A stretch of DNA of 64,000 nt from Isoptericola sediminis (GTDB lineage: Bacteria; Actinomycetota; Actinomycetes; Actinomycetales; Cellulomonadaceae): assembly GCF_013085345.1 (NCBI RefSeq), contig NZ_JABFAJ010000024.1, positions 62,001-126,000 on the forward strand. Reading direction: 5' to 3'. The translations under genes were made by a program, and so were the position numbers. Each line of letters opens with the position of its first letter. Within the stretch, counting starts at the first letter, position 1. The notes under the pieces are model-generated. The model made no database searches. It worked only from the letters and a program-made list of their open reading frames with translations, and had not been told where the DNA came from. Below are positions 18,758 through 30,446 of this stretch, piece after piece.

Positions 18758-19111
18758 ATGACGACGGAGACCGAGGCGGACTGCCTCTTCTGCAAGATCG
18801 TCGCCGGCCTGCAGCCGGCCGACGTCGTGGCCGACACCGAGCGGGTCCTGGCGTTCCGGGACATCGACCCGCAGGCGCCGGTGCACGTGCTCGTCGTGCC
18901 CAAGGAGCACCACGGCGACGTGTCCGTCCTGGCCGCCGCCGACCCGGAGCTGCTCGCCGAGGTCGTCGCCGTCGCCGACGAGATCGCGCACGATCTCGCC
19001 GACGGCCAGTACCGGTTCATCTTCAACTCCGGCCCGCGCGCGGGTCAGAGCGTCTTCCACGTGCACGGCCACGTCCTGGCCGGCACCCAGCTGGGATGGA
19101 GTCCCGCCTGA
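18758..19111 (+). CDS. histidine triad (HIT) family hydrolase
   Basis: The 117-residue protein starts with CLFCKIVAGLQPADVV and ends with the histidine triad HVHGHVLAG, the nucleotide-binding and catalytic motif of HINT-type nucleoside phosphoramidase/AMP-lysine hydrolases. The substrate is not known. A TAGCGT hexamer that overlaps the rsmE stop lies six bases before the ATG and may start a leaderless transcript that includes phoH. phoH begins two bases after the stop. Confidence 0.94.
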   Translation: MTTETEADCLFCKIVAGLQPADVVADTERVLAFRDIDPQAPVHVLVVPKEHHGDVSVLAAADPELLAEVVAVADEIAHDLADGQYRFIFNSGPRAGQSVFHVHGHVLAGTQLGWSPA

Positions 19112-19113
19112 GC

Positions 19114-21240
19114 ATGACGTCCCCCGCCTCCGACCGCTCCCTGACCGACCACCCGCGGCACGCCACCGAGCATCGCGTCGTCGTCCCCCCGCACGTGCCG
19201 ATGGTCGCGCTGCTCGGCAGCGGCGACTCCGTCCTGCGAGCGATCGAGGACGGGTTCCCCGGCGTCGACGTGCACGCCCGCGGCAACGAGATCTCCGTGC
19301 ACGGCCCGGCCGGCGACGTCGCCCTGGTGGCACGGCTGCTCGACGAGCTCGTCGAGGTCGTCGAGGCCGGCACCCCGCTCACCCCCGAGGTGGTCTCCCG
19401 CTCGGTGTCGATGCTGACCTCCGCCGCCGCCCAGCGGCCTGCCGAGGTGCTCACCCACGACATCCTCTCCGGGCGCGGCCGCACGATCCGCCCGAAGACC
19501 GTCGGCCAGAAGCGCTACGTGGAGGCCATCGCGGCCAACACGATCACCTTCGGCATCGGCCCGGCGGGCACCGGCAAGACCTACCTGGCGATGGCGAAGG
19601 CCGTGCAGGCCCTGCAGGCCAAGCAGATCAACCGGATCGTGCTCACTCGGCCCGCCGTCGAGGCGGGGGAGAAGCTCGGCTACCTGCCCGGCTCTCTCAG
19701 CGAGAAGATCGACCCCTACCTGCGACCCCTGTACGACGCGCTGCACGACATGCTCGACCCCGACGCGATCCCGCGGCTGGTCGAGTCCGGCACGATCGAG
19801 GTCGCGCCGCTGGCCTACATGCGCGGCCGTGCCCAGCCCTACGACGCCAAGGTCCTGACTCCCGACGGCTTCCGACCGTTCGGATCGCTGCGTGTGGGCG
19901 ACCTGGTCGTGGGGTCCGACGGGCGGCCGACACCCGTCGTCGGCATCTACCCGCAGGGGCCGAAGCAGACCTATCGGGTGACAGCGTCGGACGGTTCCTC
20001 GACCGTCTGCTGCGGCGAGCACCTGTGGACCGTCCGGACGCAGTCGGACAAGCGTCGGGGTCGGAGCCGGACCGTGGAGACGCAGGAGATGATCGGTCGC
20101 GAGTGGTACGGACACACCCGCAGGTTCGAGCTACCGGTCGTCGACCCGGTCGAGATGCCGACGCGCGACGTGCCGATGGACCCGTACGCGCTGGGGCTGA
20201 TGCTCGGCGACGGCTCCTTCTCGTCGCGTGCGACGCCGTCGTACACGACGGCGGACCCCGAGCTTGCCGACGCCCTGGAGTCCGCGCTGCCTGACATCGA
20301 GCTGGTTCCGGACGGGGAGTACGGCTACGTGCTGCGGCACGTCCACGGGCACCGCGGTGGGGTCATCGTGGCGAACCCGGTGAAGACGATCCTGCGCCGG
20401 CTGGGTCTCGACGGTCGGAAGTCGGCCACGAAGTTCGTGCCCGAGGTGTACAAGGTCAACGCCGTCGAGGTGCGCCTGGCGGTCCTCCAGGGACTCCTGG
20501 ACACCGACGGCGGGCCGGTGGCACAGACCGGGCGGACCTGCCGGGTGCAGTACACGACCACGTCGCGTCGACTCCGGGACGACGTCGTCCATCTCGTCCG
20601 GTCGCTCGGTGGTGTCGCCACGACCAGCGTGCGGGAGGCCGAGGGACGGACGCCCGGACGTGTCCGCGGACGACCGGTCCCGTATCGCCGCGACGCCTAC
20701 GTCGTCGAGATCCGGCTGCCCGACGGCGTCCCTCCGTTCCGCCTCACCCGCAAGGCGCGGAGGTACGCCGCGCTCGGAGGGGGACGTCCGATGCGCACCG
20801 TCGACTCGATCCTGCCTGCGGGCGTCCAGGACACGATGTGCATCCAGGTCGCCGCCGAGGACTCCCTGTACGTCACCGACGACTTCCTCGTCACGCACAA
20901 CACCATCAACGACGCCTTCATCATCCTGGACGAGGCGCAGAACACCTCCGCCGAGCAGATGAAGATGTTCCTCACCCGGCTCGGGTTCGGCTCGACGATG
21001 GTCATCACCGGCGACGCCACCCAGGTCGACCTGCCCGGCGGCACGGCCTCGGGCCTGCGGGTGGTCGAGGACATCCTCACCGGGGTCGACGACGTCGAGT
21101 TCTGCCGGCTGACCAGCACCGACGTCGTCCGGCACCGCCTCGTGAGCGACATCGTCGACGCCTACGCCCGCTGGGACAGCACCCGCCCGGCCGACGACCG
21201 CCGACGGCCCGGACGCCACGACCGAGGAGGACGCCGGTGA
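19114..21240 (+). CDS. phoH: PhoH-family ATPase interrupted by an intein
   Basis: The precursor has 708 residues; without the intein PhoH is about 351, the normal size. The N-extein holds the PhoH NTPase Walker [11 protein letters not shown] and then [26 protein letters not shown]. The C-extein continues at [20 protein letters not shown] with the DEAQ Walker B and [17 protein letters not shown]. PhoH-like proteins are cytoplasmic RNA-linked ATPases, often next to ybeY as here. The intein splits the highly conserved RGR/T junction just before Walker B, so splicing is needed for activity. ATG 19114 is chosen; ATG 19096 in frame would overlap the HIT gene. The end overlaps ybeY by four bases (GTGA). 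Confidence 0.95.
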   Translation: MTSPASDRSLTDHPRHATEHRVVVPPHVPMVALLGSGDSVLRAIEDGFPGVDVHARGNEISVHGPAGDVALVARLLDELVEVVEAGTPLTPEVVSRSVSMLTSAAAQRPAEVLTHDILSGRGRTIRPKTVGQKRYVEAIAANTITFGIGPAGTGKTYLAMAKAVQALQAKQINRIVLTRPAVEAGEKLGYLPGSLSEKIDPYLRPLYDALHDMLDPDAIPRLVESGTIEVAPLAYMRGRAQPYDAKVLTPDGFRPFGSLRVGDLVVGSDGRPTPVVGIYPQGPKQTYRVTASDGSSTVCCGEHLWTVRTQSDKRRGRSRTVETQEMIGREWYGHTRRFELPVVDPVEMPTRDVPMDPYALGLMLGDGSFSSRATPSYTTADPELADALESALPDIELVPDGEYGYVLRHVHGHRGGVIVANPVKTILRRLGLDGRKSATKFVPEVYKVNAVEVRLAVLQGLLDTDGGPVAQTGRTCRVQYTTTSRRLRDDVVHLVRSLGGVATTSVREAEGRTPGRVRGRPVPYRRDAYVVEIRLPDGVPPFRLTRKARRYAALGGGRPMRTVDSILPAGVQDTMCIQVAAEDSLYVTDDFLVTHNTINDAFIILDEAQNTSAEQMKMFLTRLGFGSTMVITGDATQVDLPGGTASGLRVVEDILTGVDDVEFCRLTSTDVVRHRLVSDIVDAYARWDSTRPADDRRRPGRHDRGGRR
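19831..20901 (+). other. class 3-type intein with LAGLIDADG homing endonuclease in PhoH
   Basis: The inserted element encodes 357 residues between extein residues R and T (RGR / TINDAF). It starts with Ala ([13 protein letters not shown]), so a class 1 Cys or Ser nucleophile is absent. It ends VTHN followed by Thr+1. Class 3 inteins are recognised by a Trp in block B, a Cys in block F and a Thr in block G; here these are W66 (CCGEHLW), C337 (DTMCIQV) and T355 (VTHN). Two DOD endonuclease motifs are present: LGLMLGDGS (D127) and LQGLLDTDG (D226), both with catalytic aspartates intact. No stop or frameshift is seen, so both splicing and homing look possible. Confidence 0.93.
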
Positions 21241-21689
21241 GCATCGAGGTCAACAACGAGTCCGGCGTCGAGGTCGACGAGGCCGAGTTCGCCGCCCTGG
21301 CGCGGTTCGCGCTCGACGAGCTGCACGTCCACCCGGCGGCCGAGCTGTCGATCGTGTTCGTCGACACCGCCACCATGACCGACCTGCACGTGCAGTGGAT
21401 GGACGAGCCCGGGCCCACCGACGTGCTGTCCTTCCCCATGGACGAGCTGCGTCCCGGTCGCGAGGGCGAGGAGACCCCGCCCGGGACCCTGGGGGACATC
21501 GTGCTGTGCCCCGAGGTGGCCGCCACCCAGGCCCGCGCCGCCGGGCACTCCACGGTCGAGGAGCTGCTGCTGCTCACCACGCACGGGATCCTGCACCTGC
21601 TCGGCTACGACCATGCCGACCCCGACGAGGAACGAGAGATGTTCGCCCTGCAACGACGGCTCCTGCTGACCTTCCTGGCCGGGCGGTGA
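21237..21689 (+). CDS. ybeY: endoribonuclease YbeY (16S rRNA maturation)
   Basis: The 150-residue protein carries the zinc motif [11 protein letters not shown] near its C-terminus and the upstream [17 protein letters not shown] typical of YbeY. YbeY is a single-strand RNase needed for 16S 3' maturation and ribosome quality control. GTG 21237 overlaps the phoH stop by four bases, and the stop overlaps the next start likewise, so phoH-ybeY-CBS protein-era are translationally linked. Confidence 0.97.
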   Translation: MSIEVNNESGVEVDEAEFAALARFALDELHVHPAAELSIVFVDTATMTDLHVQWMDEPGPTDVLSFPMDELRPGREGEETPPGTLGDIVLCPEVAATQARAAGHSTVEELLLLTTHGILHLLGYDHADPDEEREMFALQRRLLLTFLAGR

Positions 21690-23017
21690 GCGGCGCGGTG
21701 GACGCTCCCGACCTCGTGCTGTGGGCCACGCTCGTCGCGGCGCTGGGCCTGTCCGCGTTGCTCAGCGCCGGCGAGGCCGCCGTCGAACGGGTCACCAAGG
21801 TCTCCCTGGCCCTCGCGCTCGAGGAGCCCGGACCGGACGGCGGGACGCCGGCCCGACGCCGACGGCGCAACATCCGCCGGGCGCAGGCGCTCGCGTCCGA
21901 CTCCCGTGCCGCCGGGTCGTTCGCCCTGGTCCGGGTGCTGTCCGAGACGGTGTCCGTGGCGTCGGCGACCTTGCTGCTGGCCCACTGGTTCGACCGGTGG
22001 TGGGAGGTGCTGCTCGCCGCCGCCGTCGTCGGGGTCCTCGCGGGGATCCTCGTGGTGCGGCTCAGCCCGCGCACGTGGGCCCACCACCGCCCCACCACGG
22101 CGCTGGTCATGCTCGCCGGCCCCCTGTCCGTCGTGCACCGGGCCGTGGCCTGGGTGCCGCGACGGGACCGGGCCGCCGACGTCGCCGTGCCCGAGACCGA
22201 CGAGCTGCAGGACATGGCCGACCGGGTCCGCGAGAACGAGGCGATCGAGGAGCCGGAGCGCGAGCTGCTGCGCTCGGCCCTCCAGCTCGGCGACACCCTC
22301 GCCCGCGAGGTGATGGTGCCGCGCACCGACATGGTCACCGCCGGCGCCGACACCTCGCTGCAGAAGGCCATGCGGTTGTTCCTGCGCTCGGGCTTCTCGC
22401 GGATCCCGGTCGTCGGCCGCACCGTCGACGACCTGCTCGGCGTGGTCTACCTCAAGGACGTGGCGCGGCGGCTCGAGAACGACGCCGGGGCGGCGGACTG
22501 GCCTGTCCGGGACGTGGCACGCGAGGCGGTGTTCGTGCCGGAGTCCAAGCCGGCCGACGACCTGCTGCGCGAGATGCAGGCCCGGCGTTCCCACATCGCG
22601 ATCGTCGTCGACGAGTACGGCGGGGTGGCCGGGCTGGTCACCGTCGAGGACATCATCGAGGAGCTCGTCGGGGAGCTGACCGACGAGCACGACACCGTCG
22701 CCGAGCCCGAGCCGGAGGACCTCGGCGACGGGCTCTGGCGGGTGCCCGCCCGGATGCCCGTGGACGAGCTCGGCGAGCTGTTCGACCTGCGCCTGGACGA
22801 CGACGACGTCGACACCGCCGGTGGTCTGCTCGCCAAGGCGCTCGGCAAGGTGCCGCTGGCCGGGTCCTCCGCCGACGCCGGGGCGCTGCGGCTCGAGGCC
22901 GAGCACGTCGAGGGTCGCCGCAAGAAGCTCGCCAGTCTCCTGGTGCGACGGATCGCACTCCCCGCAGTGGACGAGGACGACGACGTCGTGCCGCACGACC
23001 AGAAGGACGCCGTATGA
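21686..23017 (+). CDS. hemolysin/CNNM-family membrane protein with CBS pair and CorC_HlyC domain
   Basis: The 443-residue protein starts at GTG 21686. It has an N-terminal DUF21/CNNM-like membrane region ([27 protein letters not shown], further helices near residues 80-150), then two CBS motifs ([20 protein letters not shown] and [31 protein letters not shown]) and a C-terminal CorC_HlyC transporter-associated domain ([36 protein letters not shown]). Relatives are implicated in magnesium/cobalt efflux, and the CBS pair may sense adenine nucleotides. The ybeY-CBS-era order is conserved in actinobacteria. The transport substrate is not shown. Confidence 0.93.
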   Translation: MSGAVDAPDLVLWATLVAALGLSALLSAGEAAVERVTKVSLALALEEPGPDGGTPARRRRRNIRRAQALASDSRAAGSFALVRVLSETVSVASATLLLAHWFDRWWEVLLAAAVVGVLAGILVVRLSPRTWAHHRPTTALVMLAGPLSVVHRAVAWVPRRDRAADVAVPETDELQDMADRVRENEAIEEPERELLRSALQLGDTLAREVMVPRTDMVTAGADTSLQKAMRLFLRSGFSRIPVVGRTVDDLLGVVYLKDVARRLENDAGAADWPVRDVAREAVFVPESKPADDLLREMQARRSHIAIVVDEYGGVAGLVTVEDIIEELVGELTDEHDTVAEPEPEDLGDGLWRVPARMPVDELGELFDLRLDDDDVDTAGGLLAKALGKVPLAGSSADAGALRLEAEHVEGRRKKLASLLVRRIALPAVDEDDDVVPHDQKDAV

Positions 23018-23982
23018 CCCACGAGAACCCGCACCGCTCCGGCTTCGCCTGCCTGGTGGGGCGCCCCAACGTCGGCAAGTCGACGCTGACCAACGCGCTG
23101 GTGGGGGAGAAGGTCGCGATCATGTCCGCCCGGCCGCAGACGACCCGGCACACCATCCGCGGGATCGTCCAGCGCGAGGACGCCCAGATGGTGCTGGTGG
23201 ACACCCCCGGCCTGCACCGGCCCCGCACGCTGCTCGGCGAACGGCTCAACACGCTCGTGCTGGACACGCTCAGCGAGGTCGACGTGGTCGCGTTCTGCCT
23301 GCCCGCGGACCAGAAGATCGGACGGGGTGACCGCTACATCGCCAACCAGCTCGCCCCGCTGATGGAGGGCCGCCGGTCGGCGGTCCCGGTCGTGGCCGTG
23401 GTGACCAAGGCCGACCTCGTCGGCCGGGGCCAGCTGGCCGAGCACCTGCTGGCGGTGGACCAGCTCGCGCGGTCGATCGACCGCGACTGGTCGGCGATCG
23501 TGCCCGTCTCCGCGAAGGGCGGCTACCAGGTCGAGGAGCTCACCGAGGTTCTCGTGGCGCACCTGCCCGAGGGGCCCGACCTCTACCCCGGGGGTGAGCT
23601 CACCGACGAGCCCGAGGAGACGATGATCGCCGAGCTCGTACGCGAGGCGGCCCTGGAGGGCATCCGGGACGAGCTGCCCCACTCGCTGGCCGTCGTCGTC
23701 GAGGAGATCGTGCCGCGGGAGGGCACCGGGCAGGACCAGGGCACGGACGGCGCCGCCGGTATTGCCCCGCTGCTGGACGTGCGCGTCAACCTGTTCGTCG
23801 AGCGCGAGAGCCAGAAGGGCATCATCATCGGCCGGGGCGGGTCCCGGCTGCGCGAGGTCGGGTCCCAGGCACGGGAGGGGATCGAGAAGCTGCTCGGCGC
23901 GCGGATCTACCTCGACCTGCACGTCAAGGTGGCCAAGGACTGGCAGCGCGACCCCAAGCAGCTGCAGCGGATGGGGTTCTGA
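23014..23982 (+). CDS. era: GTPase Era
   Basis: The 322-residue protein shows G1 GRPNVGKST, G2 region QTTRHTIRGI, G3 DTPGL and G4 TKAD, followed by a C-terminal KH domain (RVNLFVERESQKGIIIGRGG ... YLDLHVKVAKDWQRDPKQLQ). Era binds the 3' end of 16S rRNA and helps 30S assembly, in the same process as YbeY upstream. ATG 23014 overlaps the previous stop by four bases. Confidence 0.98.
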   Translation: MTHENPHRSGFACLVGRPNVGKSTLTNALVGEKVAIMSARPQTTRHTIRGIVQREDAQMVLVDTPGLHRPRTLLGERLNTLVLDTLSEVDVVAFCLPADQKIGRGDRYIANQLAPLMEGRRSAVPVVAVVTKADLVGRGQLAEHLLAVDQLARSIDRDWSAIVPVSAKGGYQVEELTEVLVAHLPEGPDLYPGGELTDEPEETMIAELVREAALEGIRDELPHSLAVVVEEIVPREGTGQDQGTDGAAGIAPLLDVRVNLFVERESQKGIIIGRGGSRLREVGSQAREGIEKLLGARIYLDLHVKVAKDWQRDPKQLQRMGF

Positions 23983-24029
23983 GAGCGCCGTTCCGGTGCG
24001 TCCCGGCGGCCCCGCACAGGGTCGCCGAG

Positions 24030-24035
24030 TAGCAT
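24030..24035 (+). promoter_or_regulatory. candidate -10 (TAGCAT) of the membrane hydrolase gene
   Basis: TAGCAT lies seven bases before the GTG at 24043, consistent with leaderless transcription. The era stop is 47 bases further upstream. Confidence 0.4.
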
Positions 24036-24042
24036 CCGAGAG

Positions 24043-25623
24043 GTGGTCTTCCGGACGTTCGCGGCCAGCCTGGCCCTGCTGGTCGGGCTGGCCGTCGTGG
24101 GATCCCTCGCCGGACCGCAGTGGCACCCGGTCCCGGTGCGGGACCACATCGTGCCGACCCGCGTGGACACCACGATCGAGAGCAACGACCCCGTGTCTCT
24201 CGCCGACGCGGGACAGGTCGGGGACCACGAGGTGCGCAGCACCGTGGTCCCGGTCGACCTCGGCGACACCACGGTCGAGGGCCTCCTGCGCCGCCCCGTC
24301 GACGAGGACGGCATGCTGCTCGAGGACCGCCCGGGTGTCGTGTTCGTGCACGGTGCCGGGACGGGCCGGGCGCAGGAGGCGTTCGTCCGGACCGCCCGGA
24401 TGCTGGCCAGCGCCGGGATCGTGACCCTCGTGCCCGACAAGCGCCTGGACACGTACTCCACCCGCGAGCGCGACTACGAGGCCATGGCCGAGGACTACCT
24501 GCGGTCGGTGGACCTGCTGCGTACCGTCGAGGGCGTCGACCCGGCGCGCGTGGGCGCCTACGGCGAGTCGGAGGGGACCTGGATCGTCCCGGTCATGCAG
24601 GTCGACGACCCCACGCTCGCCTTCACCGTCCTGGTCTCCGCACCGGTGGTGCCCCCGCGCGAGCAGGCGGCGTTCGCCGTCGACAACTACCTGCGCAACA
24701 CGGGGGTGCCCGGGCAGGTGTTCCGGGCGATCCCGCGCGCGGTCGGGATGCAGCTGCCGGGCGGCGGCTTCGACTACGCGGACTTCGACGTGCGCCCGTG
24801 GCTGGAGCAGCAGACCGCGCCGATCCTCGTCGTCTACGGCACCGCCGACCCGTCGATGCCCATCGAGCAGGGGGTCCGGCTGATCCTGGCCGACACCGGC
24901 GTGGGCACCGACGCGCCCGTGACGGTGCGGTACTACGCCGGGGCTGACCACGGCATCCGCCTGCGCGGCGAGCAGTCGACGGACGGAGCCGGGTCGCCGC
25001 TGCACCCCGACTTCCCGCGGGACCTCGCCGCCTGGATCCAGGGGCTGCCGGGGACCGCCGACGCCGCGCCCCGGGTCGCCGGCGACTCCCCGGAACAGCT
25101 CTACCTGGCGGCGCCGGTGCCGCGGCCGCAGTGGTGGGGCAACGGTGACGTCGTCGTCGCCGTGGTCGTGGCCGGGACCGGCCTGGTGGTGCTGGCCCTG
25201 GTGGCCTGGGGCGTCGCGGCGCTGGCCCACCGGCTCCTGCACCGGCCGGCGCCGCACGGCGGCCGCTTCGCGCCCGGGGTGGGGCCGCCGCTGGTCGTGC
25301 TCGGGGTGGTGTCCGTCGCCACGGTCGTGGGTCTGGCGCTCTACCTGGCCGCGGTCGCCCGTCTCGCCGTGGACTACGAACGTGACGCCCTCGTGGTCCA
25401 GGGCGGCTGGATCACCGTGCGGGTGCTCGGCGTCGTCGCGGCCGTGGCCGCCGCCGTGCTGCTGCGACGGGTCGGCGACGTGCGGGTGCACCGTCGGGCC
25501 GACCGCGACGTGGCCGTCGCCCACGGGGCGGTGGCGCACGTCACGTTGTGGGCCGTGGTGCTCGGCTCCGCGTTGTTGCTGGTCACGGCCGCTTACTGGG
25601 GGGTGTACCAGCTCGGGATCTGA
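24043..25623 (+). CDS. alpha/beta hydrolase with C-terminal membrane domain
   Basis: The 526-residue protein begins with a signal anchor (residues 5-24). The extracytoplasmic part holds an alpha/beta hydrolase: oxyanion region VVFVHGAGTGRAQEAF (about 99-114), nucleophile GESEG with S176, a candidate acid in VVYGTADPSMP and a candidate His in AGADHGIRLRG. Four hydrophobic segments follow from about residue 365 to the end, so the enzyme is tethered to the membrane by both ends. Dienelactone-hydrolase or peptidase-like family members show this core, but I cannot name the substrate. No neighbour suggests one. Probably monocistronic. Confidence 0.85.
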   Translation: MVFRTFAASLALLVGLAVVGSLAGPQWHPVPVRDHIVPTRVDTTIESNDPVSLADAGQVGDHEVRSTVVPVDLGDTTVEGLLRRPVDEDGMLLEDRPGVVFVHGAGTGRAQEAFVRTARMLASAGIVTLVPDKRLDTYSTRERDYEAMAEDYLRSVDLLRTVEGVDPARVGAYGESEGTWIVPVMQVDDPTLAFTVLVSAPVVPPREQAAFAVDNYLRNTGVPGQVFRAIPRAVGMQLPGGGFDYADFDVRPWLEQQTAPILVVYGTADPSMPIEQGVRLILADTGVGTDAPVTVRYYAGADHGIRLRGEQSTDGAGSPLHPDFPRDLAAWIQGLPGTADAAPRVAGDSPEQLYLAAPVPRPQWWGNGDVVVAVVVAGTGLVVLALVAWGVAALAHRLLHRPAPHGGRFAPGVGPPLVVLGVVSVATVVGLALYLAAVARLAVDYERDALVVQGGWITVRVLGVVAAVAAAVLLRRVGDVRVHRRADRDVAVAHGAVAHVTLWAVVLGSALLLVTAAYWGVYQLGI

Positions 25624-25729
25624 CCGTGCCGCGCCCCGGGGAGACGGGAGGCGGTCCGGTCGGGTAGAAACGTCCAGGTCCGGTCCCGGTTCCCCGGTCC
25701 GGGGAGGCCAATCGCAAGGAGTCACCGTC

Positions 25730-27589
25730 ATGTCCGACGCCGTCGCCGTCGACCAGCGCCGATCGCCCTTCGCGGGGGTGCCCACCCGCGAGATCGTGCG
25801 CGACGCCGTCGCCGTGGGCGCCCTGCTCGTCGCGCTGCCGTTGCCGTGGGCGATGCTGCTGCGGGGCAGCGACCTGCTCTGGGTCGTGCTGGCCACGGTC
25901 GCCGCCCTCGTGGTGATCGTCGCGCCCTACGCCGAGCGCGCCGGTGTGCTGTCGGAGGGCTGGAAGCGCCTGGCCGAACCCGCCACCCGGTGGTGGGGGC
26001 TCGCCCCCTACGGCCTGGTGGCGCTGCTGTACCTGGTGCTCGACGTGGTCAGCCCCGGGGACCAGGAGGGCTTCGTCGGCGGGGGGCTGGCGGTCGGGCT
26101 GGCCGGCGCCGTGCTGGCCGCCGCCATGACCGGCACCCGGCCGATGGTCGTCTCCGCGCTCGTCCTCGCCGCCGGTGCCGTGCTGAACCCGCTGCTGAAC
26201 CTCGTCGGCGACACGTCGGCGAACGGCGTCCTCGGCGCACTGCTCGGTGCGGTCCTGGTGCTCGGTCTGCTCTGGGCCACGGTGCGCCGCTTCCTGCGGG
26301 GGGACGACGCCGCCGGGATCGTGCTGCTCGTCGTCGGCGGTGCGGTGATGCTGGAGATCGTCATGCTCGGTGGCGGTGTCGGCACCGCCTGGTTCGACTC
26401 GGTCCACGGGAGCCGCTTCGGGCTCCTGCTGCTGCCGGTCGTGTCCGCGGCGGCGGCCGTGCCGGTCCTGACGCGCATCGACGCCCTGGCCGACGAGCCC
26501 GTGGAGGCCGCCTCGGCACGCTGGGTCCGGGTCGCGGTGCAGTCCTTCGAGCTGATGACCCTCGTCGCGGGCTTCGTCGCGGCCGTCGCCCTCGTGCGGC
26601 TCGTGGGGGTCGGGGTCAGCGCCGAGGTCATCGTGCGGCTGATCGTCGGGGTGCTCGTCGTCGTGGTCGCCGTGCTGGCCCGCCGGGCCCTGCTGCGGAA
26701 CCCGAAGGACGGGCATGCCACGGCGGTCGGGGCGGCCTGCGTCGTGGTCGTCCTCGGCGTGATCATCGTGGTGGCACGCGCAGGCGTCGGCACCGCGTCG
26801 CGGGTGGAGGAGCTGCTGCTGGCGCTCGCGCTGCCGGCCCTCGTGCTCGTGGCACTCATCGTGCCGCCCTCGGTCCGCGCCCTCCTGGGCAGCGAGCCGG
26901 CCGCCGCCCCGGTCCACGGTCAGGCGGAGCACGGCCAGTACTCCCAGCCGGAGTACGGCCAGTACGCCGGGCCGGACCACGATCAGCCGGAGTACGGCCA
27001 GTACGCCCAGCCGGACTACGGCCAGTACGCCGGGCCGGACCACGATCAGCCGGAGTACGGCCAGTACGCCCAGCCGGAGTACGGCCAGTACGCCCAGCCC
27101 GAGCACGCGCAGCAGTGGTCGGGCGAGGAGAGCGGGCACAGCGCCTCCTCCGCGGTGTCGCGGAAGCCGTCGTCGGGCTCGGAGCCGGGGGCCCGGTGGC
27201 GTGGCACCTGGGCCGACGGCACGGACGCGACGCAGCACATGTCGCCGGTCCGCTCCGCCCCGTCGGGCGAGCAGCCGCAGGCCGCCGGGAGCAGCTCCCC
27301 GGTGGACGCGACCGCCGTGCAGCAGCCCGTGCGTGCCCAGGCGGAGGCCACGCGGGCCGAGAGCACGCAGATGATGTCGCCGGTGGCCGACGCCCCGGCG
27401 GGGTCCTGGACCGCCGAGCAGGCGATGGACCCCCACACGCCGCTGGAGCAGCTCGCGCAGATCGTCCAGGAGGCTCCCCACCTGCGGCCGCACGTCGCCG
27501 CCAACCCCGCGACCTACCCGGCCCTGCTCGACTGGCTCGGGGCGCTGGGCGACCCGGCGGTGGACGCCGCGCTGCGCAGCCGGCGCTGA
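25730..27589 (+). CDS. polytopic membrane protein with YGQYA repeats and C-terminal leucine-rich variant domain
   Basis: The 619-residue protein starts at ATG 25730 behind AAGGAG; a TAGAAA at about 25665 may be its -10. Residues 20-390 contain about ten hydrophobic segments with no family I recognise. A tyrosine-rich linker of YGQYA(Q/G)P repeats follows (about 400-460), then a polar Ser/Thr-rich stretch. The last 55 residues (QAMDPHTPLEQLAQIVQEAP ... NPATYPALLDWLGALGDPAV) match the actinobacterial leucine-rich repeat variant domain. That domain is generally taken as protein-binding. Function unknown; a cell-envelope or stress-linked role would be speculation. Confidence 0.8.
   Translation: MSDAVAVDQRRSPFAGVPTREIVRDAVAVGALLVALPLPWAMLLRGSDLLWVVLATVAALVVIVAPYAERAGVLSEGWKRLAEPATRWWGLAPYGLVALLYLVLDVVSPGDQEGFVGGGLAVGLAGAVLAAAMTGTRPMVVSALVLAAGAVLNPLLNLVGDTSANGVLGALLGAVLVLGLLWATVRRFLRGDDAAGIVLLVVGGAVMLEIVMLGGGVGTAWFDSVHGSRFGLLLLPVVSAAAAVPVLTRIDALADEPVEAASARWVRVAVQSFELMTLVAGFVAAVALVRLVGVGVSAEVIVRLIVGVLVVVVAVLARRALLRNPKDGHATAVGAACVVVVLGVIIVVARAGVGTASRVEELLLALALPALVLVALIVPPSVRALLGSEPAAAPVHGQAEHGQYSQPEYGQYAGPDHDQPEYGQYAQPDYGQYAGPDHDQPEYGQYAQPEYGQYAQPEHAQQWSGEESGHSASSAVSRKPSSGSEPGARWRGTWADGTDATQHMSPVRSAPSGEQPQAAGSSSPVDATAVQQPVRAQAEATRAESTQMMSPVADAPAGSWTAEQAMDPHTPLEQLAQIVQEAPHLRPHVAANPATYPALLDWLGALGDPAVDAALRSRR
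26951..27097 (+). repeat. 63-bp tandem coding repeat
   Basis: Two 63-bp units (26951-27013 and 27014-27076) differ by one base, and a partial third copy runs to 27097. Each unit encodes 21 residues holding two YGQYA motifs and a PDHDQP spacer. The near-identity at DNA level suggests recent expansion by slippage or recombination. Confidence 0.9.
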
Positions 27590-29674
<2,085 letters not shown>

Positions 29675-29699
29675 GGTCCTCGCTGACAGGGGCACCTGG

Positions 29700-29705
29700 G
29701 ACAAT
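29700..29705 (+). promoter_or_regulatory. candidate -10 (GACAAT) of recO
   Basis: GACAAT within TGGGACAATG lies six bases before the recO GTG, matching a leaderless start. The same TGGGACAATG string is seen at the lepA and dusB starts. Confidence 0.45.
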
Positions 29706-29711
29706 GGCCAG

Positions 29712-30446
29712 GTGCCCCTGTACCGAGACGACGCGATCGTGCTGCGCACCCAGAAGCTGGGCGAGGCCGACCGCATCATCACGCTGCTGACCCGCGAGCA
29801 CGGAAAGGTCCGTGCCGTCGGTCGCGGTGTGCGGCGGACGTCCTCACGGTTCGGCGCCCGGCTGGAACCCTTCATGGCGGTCGACGTCCAGCTGCACACC
29901 GGCCGCAGCCTCGACTCGGTGACGCAGGTCGAGACGATCGGCCCGTTCGCCCGGCAGATCAGCGCCGACTACGCGTTGTACACCGCCGGGGCGGCCATGC
30001 TGGAGACCGCCGACCGCCTGGTCTCCCAGGAGCACGAACCGGCCGTCCAGCAGTACTGGCTGCTCGTGGGCGCGCTGCGAGCGCTGTCCGAGCGGGCGCA
30101 CGCCCCCGGGCTGGTGCTGAACTCCTACCTGCTGCGCGCGCTCGCCGTCGCCGGCTGGGCGCCGTCGTTCACCGAGTGCGCCCGCTGCGGCGAGCCCGGG
30201 CCGCACCACGCCTTCGCCGTCGCGCAGGGCGGGGCGGTGTGCACGCGCTGCCGCCCGCCCGGGTCGCCGTCGCCGGCCCCGGAGACGTTCGTGCTGCTGG
30301 CCGCGCTGCTGGCCGGCGAGTGGGACGTCGCCGACGCCGCCGAGCCGCGCCACCGCCACGAGGCGGACGGCCTGGTCGCCGCCTATTCGCAGTTCTACCT
30401 GGAGCGCACCCTGCGCTCCTTGCGCCTGATCGAGAGAGAGGCCTGA
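29712..30446 (+). CDS. recO: DNA repair protein RecO
   Basis: The 244-residue protein has an N-terminal OB fold ([36 protein letters not shown]) and a helical C-terminal domain with a four-cysteine zinc site (CARCGEPG ... CTRC). RecO loads RecA on SSB-coated DNA with RecR in gap repair. GTG 29712 is the start. The stop overlaps the uppS ATG by one base (TGATG), giving the recO-uppS pair usual in actinobacteria. Confidence 0.96.
   Translation: MPLYRDDAIVLRTQKLGEADRIITLLTREHGKVRAVGRGVRRTSSRFGARLEPFMAVDVQLHTGRSLDSVTQVETIGPFARQISADYALYTAGAAMLETADRLVSQEHEPAVQQYWLLVGALRALSERAHAPGLVLNSYLLRALAVAGWAPSFTECARCGEPGPHHAFAVAQGGAVCTRCRPPGSPSPAPETFVLLAALLAGEWDVADAAEPRHRHEADGLVAAYSQFYLERTLRSLRLIEREA

Noticed and set aside
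26951-27097. Possible CRISPR-like direct repeats
   Set aside because: The repeats are in frame, coding, and lack unique spacers; they expand a protein linker.
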